Under the pieces are notes generated by a model, which made no database searches, was not told the DNA's origin, and worked only from the letters and a program-made list of their open reading frames with translations. 64,000 bases of DNA from Streptomyces brasiliensis (GTDB lineage: Bacteria > Actinomycetota > Actinomycetes > Streptomycetales > Streptomycetaceae): assembly GCF_014647875.1 (NCBI RefSeq), contig NZ_BMQA01000004.1, positions 62,001 through 126,000 of the forward strand, written 5' to 3'. The translations under genes were made by a program, and so were the position numbers. Below are positions 50,481 through 59,017 of this stretch, one piece after another; positions within the stretch are counted from its first letter, which is position 1; each line of letters starts with the position of its first letter.

Positions 50481-51404
50481 TCACCCGCTCGTGAGATCCG
50501 GGCGGACCAGCGTGCCCGACCGTCCGTGGACGATCTCGTACGCCGCGTCCAGGGCACCGATGGCAGCGAGGCCTCCGGTGCGTTCGACGAAGCGGGCCGC
50601 CGCCTCGGCCTTGGGCCCCATCGAGCCGTCCGGGAAGCCGCCGCGGCGCAGCTCGGCGGGGGTCGCGTCCAGGACGGGACGCTGGTCCGGGGTGCCGTAG
50701 CCCTGGTACACACAGGGCACGTCGGTGAGGATCAGCAGGAAGTCCGCCTTCAGTTCCACGGCGAGCAGGGCGGCCGTGAGGTCCTTGTCCACGACGGCCT
50801 CGACGCCGGTCAGCGCCCCGGTGCGCCGGTCGGCCGTGACCGGGACACCTCCGCCACCGGCGCAGATCACCAGGGTGCCGCCGCCCAGCAGTTCGTGGAC
50901 GGTCTCGGTCTCCACGATCCGTTCCGGCTCCGGAGAGGGCACCACCCGGCGCCAGCCCCCGGTGTCCTGCGCGATGTACCAGCCGCGGGCGCGGGCGAGG
51001 GACTTCGCGACGTCCCTCGGGTAGACCTGACCGACGAACTCCGTGGGCCGGGCGAAGGCGGGGTCGTCGGCGCGGACGAGGGTGTGGGTGACCAGGGCGG
51101 CGATCCGGTGTCCCGGCAGCACGTCGTGCAGGGTGCGGGCGAGCAGGGAGCCGATCAGTCCCTGGGTCTGCGCGCCGAGCAGATGCAGCGGGTAGGGGGC
51201 GCTCAGCGCGGGGTCGGCGGCGCTCTCCGCGGCGAGCAGGCCGATCTGCGGGCCGTTGCCGTGGGTGAGGACCAGCTCGTGGTCGTGGGCGAGGGCGGCG
51301 AGTGCGGTGGCGACCCGGTCGACGTTCGCCTGCTGCACGCCCGCCTCGGGGCGTTCGCCGCGGTGCAGCAGGGCGTTGCCGCCGAGGGCGACGACGATGC
51401 GCAT
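50481..51404 (-). CDS. arcC: Carbamate kinase
   Basis: A 307-residue amino-acid-kinase-fold enzyme: RIVVALGGNALLHRGERPEA, ELVLTHGNGPQIGLLA, VICAGGGGVPVTADRRTG, EAVVDKDLTAALLAVEL, and FPDGSMGPKAEAAARFV are the standard carbamate kinase elements. It makes ATP from carbamoyl phosphate, normally in arginine fermentation, yet no arcA or arcB is seen in the window. GGAG lies 9 bp before ATG 51404. The perfect dyad at 51555 is 150 bp upstream and shared with the divergent cNMP-domain gene. Confidence 0.92.
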   Translation of the reverse strand: MRIVVALGGNALLHRGERPEAGVQQANVDRVATALAALAHDHELVLTHGNGPQIGLLAAESAADPALSAPYPLHLLGAQTQGLIGSLLARTLHDVLPGHRIAALVTHTLVRADDPAFARPTEFVGQVYPRDVAKSLARARGWYIAQDTGGWRRVVPSPEPERIVETETVHELLGGGTLVICAGGGGVPVTADRRTGALTGVEAVVDKDLTAALLAVELKADFLLILTDVPCVYQGYGTPDQRPVLDATPAELRRGGFPDGSMGPKAEAAARFVERTGGLAAIGALDAAYEIVHGRSGTLVRPDLTSG

Positions 51405-51554
51405 GCTTCGATTCTCCAGGATCGCGACGGGCACGGGACAGCGGCCACATGGACCCGCGGCGGTGCCGATGGTCCCGGCGGCGCGGACCGGACCGGCCCC
51501 GAACGGCCGGAGCGACGTGCGCTTTCGCCCACGAACCGCACTCGGGACCGCGGT

Positions 51555-51568
51555 GGACCGTACGGCCC
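51555..51568. promoter_or_regulatory. Dyad of the DosR-like regulon, GGACCGTACGGCCC
   Basis: Perfect match in a 253-bp divergent region, 89 bp before the cNMP-domain gene and 150 bp before carbamate kinase. Confidence 0.62.
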
Positions 51569-51657
51569 GGTCGAGGGACGGGTGGCCCACGGTTCGCACG
51601 GACCCTGCGGGTTCACCCTGGCGGTGACAGCTCGTACGACGTGCCGGGGAGGCACCC

Positions 51658-52122
51658 ATGACCAGTCCCCCCACACCCAGCATGCTGCGCGCCCTGCCCG
51701 CCGAGCACCGGAACCGGCTGATGGCCATCGCCCGGGAGGTGTCGTTCCCGCAGGGGACCCGGCTCTTCGAGGAGGGCGACCGCGCCGACCGGTTCTGGAT
51801 CATCCGCACCGGCACGGTCGAACTCGACATGCGCGTGCCGGGCCGTCCGCAGGCCGTCATCGAGACCCTCGGGCACAACGAACTCGTGGGCTGGTCCTGG
51901 CTGTTCGACCCGCACGTCTGGCACCTGGGCGCCGAGGCGGTCACACCGGTGCGCGCCTACGAGTTCGACGCCACGGCCGTGCGCTCCATGTGCCGGGACG
52001 ACCCGGCCCTCGGCAACGACGTCGCCCAGTGGGTGGGCCAGGTGCTGGCCCACCGTCTGCGCTCCGCCCGCACCCGGCTGCTGGACCTGTACGCCCCGTA
52101 CGGCGCCGGTAGCCCCGCCTGA
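51658..52122 (+). CDS. Cyclic-nucleotide-binding domain protein without DNA-binding domain
   Basis: A 154-residue Crp-type effector domain: FPQGTRLFEEGDRADRFWII, RTGTVELDMRVPGRPQAVIE, LGHNELVGWSWLFDPHVWHL. The phosphate-binding cassette is altered, with GHNELVGWSWLF in place of Gly-Glu-x-x-x-Arg-x-Ala. The protein ends soon after helix C, with no helix-turn-helix, so it does not bind DNA itself. It may sense a ligand and act on the CBS-BON protein encoded 34 bp downstream, with which it should be co-transcribed. GGGGAGG precedes ATG 51658. Confidence 0.83.
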   Translation: MTSPPTPSMLRALPAEHRNRLMAIAREVSFPQGTRLFEEGDRADRFWIIRTGTVELDMRVPGRPQAVIETLGHNELVGWSWLFDPHVWHLGAEAVTPVRAYEFDATAVRSMCRDDPALGNDVAQWVGQVLAHRLRSARTRLLDLYAPYGAGSPA

Positions 52123-52156
52123 GCGGGCTCCTCACCCCGTTGTTCAAGGAGTCGCC

Positions 52157-52822
52157 ATGCACGGCACCCCGCACATCGTCAGCGACGTCATGACCCACAC
52201 GGTCGCCTCCGTCGGCCCCGGGGCCGGCTTCAAGGAGATCGTGCGGCTGATGCGCGACTGGCGGGTCAGCGCCCTGCCGGTCGTCGAGGGCGAGGGCCGC
52301 GTGGTGGGGGTGGTCAGCGAGGCGGACCTGCTGCCCAAGCAGGAGTTCCGCGAGGACGCCCCGGCCGACGGGCACACCGTCCCGCCCCGCCCCGCCGCGC
52401 GGGGCAAGGCCGACGCGGTGACGGCGGGCCGGCTGATGACCTCACCCGCCCTGACCATCCATGCGGGCGCCCCGCTCGCCGAGGCCGCGCGCGTCATGGC
52501 GCGGGCCAAGGTCAAGCGGCTCCCGGTCGTCGACGACGTCGGCGTCCTCGAAGGCATCGTCAGCCGCGGCGACCTGCTCAAGGTCTTCCTGCGCGGCGAC
52601 GAGGAGATCGCCGAGGAGGTCCGCCGGGAGATCGTGTCCTATCTGCTCCCACCACCGGCGTCGGTGGTGCGGGTGCAGGTCGAGGACGGGGTCGTCACAC
52701 TCACGGGCCGGATCCGGGACACGTCTCTCGTCCCGGTGGCGGCGCGGCTGATACGCGCTGTGGAGGGCGTGGTGGACGTACGGTTCGACCTCGCACGCCG
52801 GGAGGAGCCGGCGGGGACGTGA
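52157..52822 (+). CDS. CBS-pair plus BON domain protein, copy 2
   Basis: A 221-residue paralogue of the protein at 27.5-28.2 kb. CBS 1: VSDVMTHTVASVGPG with VVGVVSEADLLPKQEF. CBS 2: AGRLMTSPALTIHAGA with VKRLPVVDDVG and LEGIVSRGDLLKVFLRG. The BON domain is VRVQVEDGVVTLTGRIRDTS. Likely a nucleotide-responsive switch protein. ATG 52157 has AAGGAG upstream. It lies in an operon with the cNMP-domain gene, so one unit carries two candidate nucleotide sensors. Confidence 0.87.
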   Translation: MHGTPHIVSDVMTHTVASVGPGAGFKEIVRLMRDWRVSALPVVEGEGRVVGVVSEADLLPKQEFREDAPADGHTVPPRPAARGKADAVTAGRLMTSPALTIHAGAPLAEAARVMARAKVKRLPVVDDVGVLEGIVSRGDLLKVFLRGDEEIAEEVRREIVSYLLPPPASVVRVQVEDGVVTLTGRIRDTSLVPVAARLIRAVEGVVDVRFDLARREEPAGT

Positions 52823-52956
52823 GCAGTCGGGAGCAGTCCCGCACGCTCCCGCCGCGGAGACCGGCGGATCTCTTCGGGTCTCAAAGGACCCCCACCAGGT
52901 CGCATCTGTTCCATCGGATCCCGGGGTCCCATCGGTCCCATCGGATCCCGGCTGCC

Positions 52957-53547
52957 TCAACCGCTCGTCCTCGGCCCCTGCTGCCGTCCCACCCGGTCCC
53001 ACTCGACGCCCCACTGCTCGGTGGCCCGGCGCTCCACGCGCAGACGCACCACCCGGCCACCGGTCATCACGAGGAGCCCGGTGCCGAGGGCGACGCCCGT
53101 CCCGGCGAGGCCCACGCGTGCGGCCGCCGCCGCCGGACCGATCGGCCCTGCCACCAGGCGGCCGTCAGGGCCGGTCCACACGGTCATCCGCGTGCCGGGC
53201 GCGGTACCGGCCCGGACGGCGGTGTCTCCCGTACGGACCCTGCCGGCGCCGTCGGTCCAGCGCACCGTGGCCGTCGCGCGGTCGTGGGCACGGCCCGTGG
53301 CCCTGCCGTCCGTCGTGACGGGCAGGGTGTCGACGAGGACGGCGGAGGCGGGGTGCCGCTCGGCCTGCGCCTGCCGTACCGCGCCGTCCATGGCCAGGGC
53401 CCCGGCCGTACCGGCGGCGGCCGAACCGAGGAGGGCCGTCGTCCAGGTGGCCAGCACGATCCACGCCTCGACGACGTCGCTGCGCCGGCGCAGCGGGTTT
53501 CGCCGCCACCGCCATCCCCGGATCGTCGTGCGCCTTGCCTTCCGCAT
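52957..53547 (-). CDS. Rv1733c-like membrane protein, copy 3 of 3
   Basis: A 196-residue protein of the same plan: IRGWRWRRNPLRRRSDVVEA, helix WIVLATWTTALLGSAAAGTA, loop with ATVRWTDGAGRVRTGDTAV, second helix VGLAGTGVALGTGLLVMTGG and a basic Trp-containing tail (QWGVEWDRVG). ATG 53547 has GGGAGGTGTG upstream. It is divergent from the DosR-like regulator gene across 224 bp containing one perfect dyad, a layout that would let the regulator control itself and this gene. Confidence 0.82.
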   Translation of the reverse strand: MRKARRTTIRGWRWRRNPLRRRSDVVEAWIVLATWTTALLGSAAAGTAGALAMDGAVRQAQAERHPASAVLVDTLPVTTDGRATGRAHDRATATVRWTDGAGRVRTGDTAVRAGTAPGTRMTVWTGPDGRLVAGPIGPAAAAARVGLAGTGVALGTGLLVMTGGRVVRLRVERRATEQWGVEWDRVGRQQGPRTSG

Positions 53548-53676
53548 CGGTCACACCTCCCGAGGGCCTCACGAGCCCACGCGCCTGCCACTACCCTGTC
53601 ACCAGCCGGACGACGTCGGGAGGGGTCTTCCGACCACGGGCTTCACGCCGGTGAGGTGCGCCCGTCCCAGGTGAGT

Positions 53677-53690
53677 GGGCCGGTCGGCCC
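53677..53690. promoter_or_regulatory. Dyad of the DosR-like regulon, GGGCCGGTCGGCCC
   Basis: Perfect match, 81 bp before the response regulator start and 129 bp before the Rv1733c-like start. Confidence 0.65.
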
Positions 53691-53771
53691 TAGTGCGTCC
53701 CGGCCTGGCGAGTGATGATCTCGTGGTGGGCAGCCCGCAGTCTGTCCTTCACCCGGGGAACGAGGGGCCGC

Positions 53772-54476
53772 ATGACCGAGACACGCACTTTCACGGAGCA
53801 GAATCCCATCCGTGTCTTCCTGCTGGACGACCACGAGGTCGTACGACGTGGACTGGCCGATCTGCTCGACGCCGAACCGGACATCTCCGTGGTCGGCGAC
53901 GCCGACACGGTCGAGCACGCGCTCGTCCGCGGCCCGGCGCTGCGTCCGGACGTGGCCGTGCTCGACGTCCGGCTGCCGGACGGGGACGGCATCTCCGTCT
54001 GCCGCGAGCTGCGCAGCCAGATGCCTGAGCTGGCCTGTCTGATGCTGACGTCGTTCGACGACGAGGACGCCCTCCTCGACGCGATCATGGCCGGTGCCTC
54101 GGGTTATGTCCTCAAGCAGATCAAGGGGTCCGACCTGGTCTCGGCGGTGCGCACGGTCGCCTCGGGCCAGTCGATGCTGGATCCGGCGACCACGGCCCGG
54201 CTGATGCGCTCGCTGCGCGCCGACCCCGCCGAGACTCCGGCTGTGCCGCCCGAGCTGGCGAGCCTGTCGCCACGGGAGCGGGACATCCTCGCGCTGATCG
54301 GGGACGGGCTGACGAACCGCGAGATCGGCAAGAAGCTGTACCTGTCGGAGAAGACCGTCAAGAACCACATCTCCCGCCTGCTGGCCAAGCTCGGCGTACA
54401 GCGCCGGGTCCAGGCGGCGGTCCTCGCGTCGCACCTGGAGCAGCCGGAGCACAGCGAACAGCGGTCGGCCCGGTAG
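53772..54476 (+). CDS. DosR/DevR/OsdR-like response regulator
   Basis: A 234-residue NarL/FixJ-type regulator. Receiver: acidic pair in VFLLDDHEVVRRG, phosphoacceptor Asp65 in VAVLDVRLPDGDG, Thr93 in LMLTSFDDED, Lys115 in GYVLKQIKGSD. LuxR-type helix-turn-helix: LSPRERDILALIGDGLTNRE with KTVKNHISRLLAKLGVQRR, very close to DosR, whose KTVKNYVSRLLAKLG contacts DNA. ATG 53772 follows ACGAGGGG. The sensor kinase is at 28.3-30.0 kb. I propose this protein binds the repeated dyad; a copy in its own promoter implies autoregulation. Confidence 0.9.
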   Translation: MTETRTFTEQNPIRVFLLDDHEVVRRGLADLLDAEPDISVVGDADTVEHALVRGPALRPDVAVLDVRLPDGDGISVCRELRSQMPELACLMLTSFDDEDALLDAIMAGASGYVLKQIKGSDLVSAVRTVASGQSMLDPATTARLMRSLRADPAETPAVPPELASLSPRERDILALIGDGLTNREIGKKLYLSEKTVKNHISRLLAKLGVQRRVQAAVLASHLEQPEHSEQRSAR

Positions 54477-54584
54477 GGCCTGCGCCGAAGCGCGGGACTG
54501 ACGCGTGCTCAGCCACGCCGACTCGCAGCGCTCGCTCCTGTGGGCCGGAAAGCATGTGCCTCCGGGCCGTCGGGGACCCCCGTA

Positions 54585-54598
54585 GGGCCTTACGGCCC
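54585..54598. promoter_or_regulatory. Dyad of the DosR-like regulon, GGGCCTTACGGCCC
   Basis: One mismatch (sixth base), 90 bp before the Acg-type nitroreductase start. Confidence 0.5.
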
Positions 54599-54688
54599 CT
54601 GCCTCGTCCGGCGCCCGGCGCGGGACCCTGGAGCGGTCGCCGCAGAGCCCGGGCGCCGACATCGGCGCAGGGCGGGGAGGAGCCTGTG

Positions 54689-55693
54689 ATGCCTTCCGCA
54701 GTTCTCGACGGCACGGTTCTGGAGTCACTCGTCTCCGCCGCCGTGACCGCTCCGTCGATCCACAACACCCAGCCGTGGCGGTTCCGCCTGGACCCGGACA
54801 CGGTCACCCTGGAGATCCGCGCGGCCGCGGACCGCGGGCTGCACCACATCGACCCGAGCGGCCGCGCCCTGCACCTCTCGGTGGGCTCCGCGGTCTTCAA
54901 TCTGCGGGTCGCCGTGGCGCATTTCGGCTGGGAACCGGTGACCCGGCTGCTGCCTCGCCCCGACCGGCCTGACCTGCTCGCCACCGTTCGGCTCGCCGAC
55001 ACCGCCAGGGCACCCGCCTTCCCCGGCCTCTACGACGCCCTGTGGCGCCGGCACAGCAGCCGCTTCCCCTTCTCGGACCGCCGGCTGCCCCGGGCGGTAC
55101 TCACCGAACTCACGGATGCGGCCCACACCGAGGGCGCCCTGCTGTACCGTCCGGCACCGGTGGACAGGGACCGTCTCCTGCGGCTCACCAGGGAGGCGGA
55201 GCACCGTACCACCGCCGATTCCGCGCGGGCGGCGGAGAGCAGGCGGTGGGTGCACGAGCCCGGCGACTCGGCGCTCGGCCTGCCGCCCGGGACGCTCGGA
55301 CCCCAGGACTTCCGGGAGCGGGTGCCCATGCGGGACTTCGGCGCGCACCGGCACCCGGACGTCCTCGCCGCGCGCCCCTTCGAGAAGCGGCCCCTCATCG
55401 CCGTACTGACCACGGCGCACGACCGCCGCACCGACTGGCTGCGCGCGGGGCAGGCCCTGGAGCACGTGCTGCTCGTGGCCACAGCCCACGGCGTCCGCGC
55501 GTCGCTCCTGCACCAGGCCCTGGAATGGCCCGACCTGCGCGAGCAGCTCGCGTCGTCCACTCCCGACCCGCGCACCCACCCCCAGATGCTGATCCGCCTC
55601 GGCTACGGTCCCGAGGGCCCACCCTCCCCCCGCCGCACGGCCGGGCGTGTGCTGGACGGGTTCCTCTCACGGAGCGCCGTGGGCGCCCCCTGA
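54689..55693 (+). CDS. Acg-type nitroreductase-family protein
   Basis: A 334-residue protein of the Acg (Rv2032/Rv3131) family, one of the best markers of DosR-type regulons. APSIHNTQPWRFRLD is the first flavin-site motif, then RLALHLSVGSAVFNLRVAVA-like segment (SGRALHLSVGSAVFNLRVAV), FSDRRLPRAVLTEL, and the second half RPLIAVLTTAHDRRTDWLRA with HPQMLIRLGYGPEGPP. Two nitroreductase halves are fused and the lid may close the flavin site, so reductase activity is uncertain; sequestration of FMN has been suggested for the family. GGGGAGGAG precedes ATG 54689. Confidence 0.88.
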   Translation: MPSAVLDGTVLESLVSAAVTAPSIHNTQPWRFRLDPDTVTLEIRAAADRGLHHIDPSGRALHLSVGSAVFNLRVAVAHFGWEPVTRLLPRPDRPDLLATVRLADTARAPAFPGLYDALWRRHSSRFPFSDRRLPRAVLTELTDAAHTEGALLYRPAPVDRDRLLRLTREAEHRTTADSARAAESRRWVHEPGDSALGLPPGTLGPQDFRERVPMRDFGAHRHPDVLAARPFEKRPLIAVLTTAHDRRTDWLRAGQALEHVLLVATAHGVRASLLHQALEWPDLREQLASSTPDPRTHPQMLIRLGYGPEGPPSPRRTAGRVLDGFLSRSAVGAP

Positions 55694-55703
55694 CGTCCAG
55701 CGG

Positions 55704-56147
55704 TCACGACTCCTCGGGCCGCACGATGACGACGGGGCAGGTCGCATGGTGCGCGACGTGCTGGCTGACGGATCCCAGCAGCGCCCGGGCGAAACCACCC
55801 CGCCCATGGCTGCCGACGACCACGGCCTCGGCACCGTCGGCGGCTCTCAGCAGCACGTCGACGGGGTTGCCGCGCACCAGGAGCGCCCGGACCCTGCCGG
55901 CTCCCTCGGCACCGAGCGTCTCCGTCAGTTCCTGGGTGAGCTGCTGCCGGGCGATCTCCTCGTCGAAGTCGGTGTCGACGGCAGGGGCGGACCAGCCGTA
56001 CATCCCGGCAAGCTCCCAGGCGGCCACCGCGTCCACGCCACCGCCGATGAGGTCGGCGTAGCGAACGGCCCAGCGCAGGGCCGCGTGCGAGGACGGCGAC
56101 CCGTCGACACCCACCACGACCCGCGGTCCCGAGACGTCCTTGTCCAT
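55704..56147 (-). CDS. Universal stress protein, single domain
   Basis: A 147-residue single-domain Usp, the only one of its size here. GPRVVVGVDGSPSSHAALRW opens it; the ATP loop is VVVGSHGRGGFARALLGSVS, complete, followed by CPVVIVRP. Insert YADLIGGGVDAVAAWELAGM is normal. ATG 56147 has AGAGGTGGG upstream. It converges with the nitroreductase gene (10 bp between stops) and marks the right edge of the stress island. No dyad is evident in 56148-56285. Confidence 0.88.
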   Translation of the reverse strand: MDKDVSGPRVVVGVDGSPSSHAALRWAVRYADLIGGGVDAVAAWELAGMYGWSAPAVDTDFDEEIARQQLTQELTETLGAEGAGRVRALLVRGNPVDVLLRAADGAEAVVVGSHGRGGFARALLGSVSQHVAHHATCPVVIVRPEES

Positions 56148-56285
56148 ACGACCCACCTCTCCAGCGGCCTCGCGCCCGCGTCCGTGTTCCGCCCTCCCTT
56201 CCACGCTGCGCGACACACGCCCGCCCCGCCAGGGAAGAGCGTCCGAGGGCATGGCGGCCCCGCCTGCGCCGAGGACATCACGGGG

Positions 56286-56594
56286 TCACCGGGCGAGCTG
56301 CTCGTACAGGGCGCTCACCTCGCTCGACAACCGGCTCTTGACCCAGCGGGTGAGGTCGTCCGCGAGGACCTCGTGGGCTCCCGTCCCGACGCCGTCGAGC
56401 GCGGCCACGGCGATGTCGTGGGCGTTCGCCCTGGGCGCGTCGGTGTCGGTCGTCATGTCGGTGTCGACATAGCCCATGTGCAGGCCGGTGACGGCGCGGC
56501 CCCGCGGCTGCAGTTCCAGGCGCAGGCTGTTCGTCTTCGACCAGACCGCGGCCTTCGTGGCGCTGCAGGCCTCGCCGTCGGCGCACCAGGGCAC
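56286..56594 (-). pseudogene. SDR-family tail with catalytic Tyr replaced by Cys
   Basis: About 95 codons of the C-terminal half of a short-chain dehydrogenase: CSATKAAVWSKTNSLRLELQ, VTGLHMGYVDTDMTTDTDAP, LDGVGTGAHEVLADDLTR. The Rossmann half is missing. The Tyr of Tyr-x-x-x-Lys is Cys (CSATK), so even the surviving part is catalytically dead. It lies 24 bp downstream of pcaD on the same strand and belongs to the decayed region. Confidence 0.65.
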
Positions 56595-56618
56595 CTGTGA
56601 ACCGATCGGTTTCCGGGA

Positions 56619-57416
56619 TCAAACGGAGGCTGCCCCGGCTGCGCGGAAGTGGGTGAGCAGCGCCGCCGCCACGGCTCCCGGGTCCTCGATCGCGAGATGA
56701 CCGGTGGCGACCGTGCGGAGCCCGGCACCGGGGATCCCGTCCGCGAGCTCCCGGGCATGGTCCAGGGGTGTGGCGGTGTCGTGGATGCCGCCGATCACCA
56801 GAGTGGGTGCGGTGATGCGGGGCAGCTCGTCGCGCACGTCATAGCCGGCGAGGGCGTCGCAGCAGGCGGCGTAACCCGCCGGGTCAGCCGCGGCGAGGTC
56901 GCCCAGCAGGGCCTTTCCGTAGGGCGTTCCGGCCGTCGCGGGATCGGCGAACCAGCGGGCAGGCATGAGCCCGGCCAAGGCCCCCATGCCCGCCCGCCGT
57001 ACGAGAGCGGCCCGCTCCCGCCACCCCTCCGGCCCGCCGAAGTGCGCGGACGAGCACACCAGCGCGAGCGAGGCGACGCGCTCGGGGTGCCGGAGGGCCA
57101 GCTGTGCGCCGATGGCACCGCCGAGCGAGATGCCCGCGTAGTGGAAGCGGCCGGTGTCGTAGTGGTCGACCAGGCCGAGTACCAGCCGGGCGAGGTCCGC
57201 GACCGTGGTACGGCCGGGCCCGGTGTCCGGGAGCAGGGCGCCCGGCGAGGCACCGTGGCCCGGGAGATCGAAGCGCAGGACGCGGTAGTGCTCGGCAAGC
57301 GTGGGCGGCTGCGGTTCCCACACCGCCGTCGAGGTCCCGAGCGACGGGCCCAGTACCAGCACGGGTGCGCCGGGCGGACCCTCGACTGTGTGGTGCGGCA
57401 AGGGGGTGAAGCGCAC
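56619..57416 (-). CDS. pcaD: 3-oxoadipate enol-lactonase-like alpha/beta hydrolase
   Basis: A 265-residue hydrolase starting at GTG 57416, with GAAGGAG upstream. It has the PcaD layout: VLVLGPSLGTSTAVWEPQPP, RVLRFDLPGHGASPG, nucleophile Ser in YAGISLGGAIGAQLALRHPE, Asp in IGGIHDTATPLDHARELA and His in TVATGHLAIEDP. It would open beta-ketoadipate enol-lactone in catechol/protocatechuate breakdown. It is the only ring-cleavage gene in this region that is still open from start to stop, although its neighbours catC, catA, catB and pcaF are broken. Upstream codons in the same frame belong to the pcaF and catC remnants. Confidence 0.82.
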   Translation of the reverse strand: MRFTPLPHHTVEGPPGAPVLVLGPSLGTSTAVWEPQPPTLAEHYRVLRFDLPGHGASPGALLPDTGPGRTTVADLARLVLGLVDHYDTGRFHYAGISLGGAIGAQLALRHPERVASLALVCSSAHFGGPEGWRERAALVRRAGMGALAGLMPARWFADPATAGTPYGKALLGDLAAADPAGYAACCDALAGYDVRDELPRITAPTLVIGGIHDTATPLDHARELADGIPGAGLRTVATGHLAIEDPGAVAAALLTHFRAAGAASV

Positions 57417-57432
57417 TGCGGCTCCTTCGGGG

Positions 57433-57504
57433 TCAGCGTTCGAGGACGAGGGCGACGCCCTGGCCGACGCCGATGCAGAGGGTGGCGATGCCGGTGTCGC
57501 GCCC
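57433..57504 (-). pseudogene. Thiolase (PcaF-like) 3' fragment
   Basis: The last 23 codons of a thiolase: GRDTGIATLCIGVGQGVALV then LER and a stop. This is the conserved C-terminal Cys/Gly signature of acetyl-CoA acyltransferases. Everything 5' of it is missing, and the fragment is caught between catC and pcaD by deletion. Confidence 0.7.
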
Positions 57505-57517
57505 ACCACCTTGTCCC

Positions 57518-57802
57518 TCAGCCGGCCGCCAGGTCCGAGGGGTGCTGGGCCAGTGGTGTGACCTCGATCTTCATGTACGGGAAGAGCGGGAGGTTCCACA
57601 GGAGCGCGTGCAGTGCCTCGTTGTCGGGGACGTCGAAGACGCTGATGTTGGCGTACTGCCCGACGCACCGTCAGATGTGCAACCACTCCCCCGACTTCTG
57701 CAGTTCACGGCAGTAGGCCTTCTCACGGGCCACCAGGTCCGCGCGGACCCCCGGGTCGAGGTCGCGCGGAATGTCGACGTCCATGCGTACGGCGAAGAGC
57801 AC
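57518..57802 (-). pseudogene. catC: Muconolactone isomerase with in-frame stop
   Basis: The frame from GTG 57802 reads VLFAVRMDVDIPRDLDPGVR, AYCRELQKSGEWLHI, then TGA at 57671-57673, then continues RCVGQYANISVFDVPDNEA and LLWNLPLFPYMKIEVTPLAQ to a normal stop at 57518. CatC homologues have Trp at the stop position (His-Leu-Trp-Arg), so TGG to TGA is the simplest change. Length (94 codons) and all other blocks are normal, which points to a recent loss. Confidence 0.82.
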
Positions 57803-57808
57803 GGTCGA

Positions 57809-59013
<1,205 letters not shown>

Positions 59014-59017
<4 letters not shown>

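Noticed and set aside
51481..51512. CCGGCC/GGCCGG inverted repeat around CCCCGAACGG near carbamate kinase
   Set aside because: It matches the dyad at only about 11 of 14 positions, and a perfect copy lies 55 bp away.
52925..52938. Dyad-like GGTCCCATCGGTCC with one mismatch
   Set aside because: It lies between convergent gene ends (CBS-BON and Rv1733c-like), next to short direct repeats of CCATCGG, so a promoter role is unlikely.
53135..53148. Perfect dyad GGACCGATCGGCCC
   Set aside because: It is inside the coding sequence of the third Rv1733c-like protein, where it encodes ordinary Gly-Pro-Ile-Gly-Pro residues. I keep it as a measure of background.
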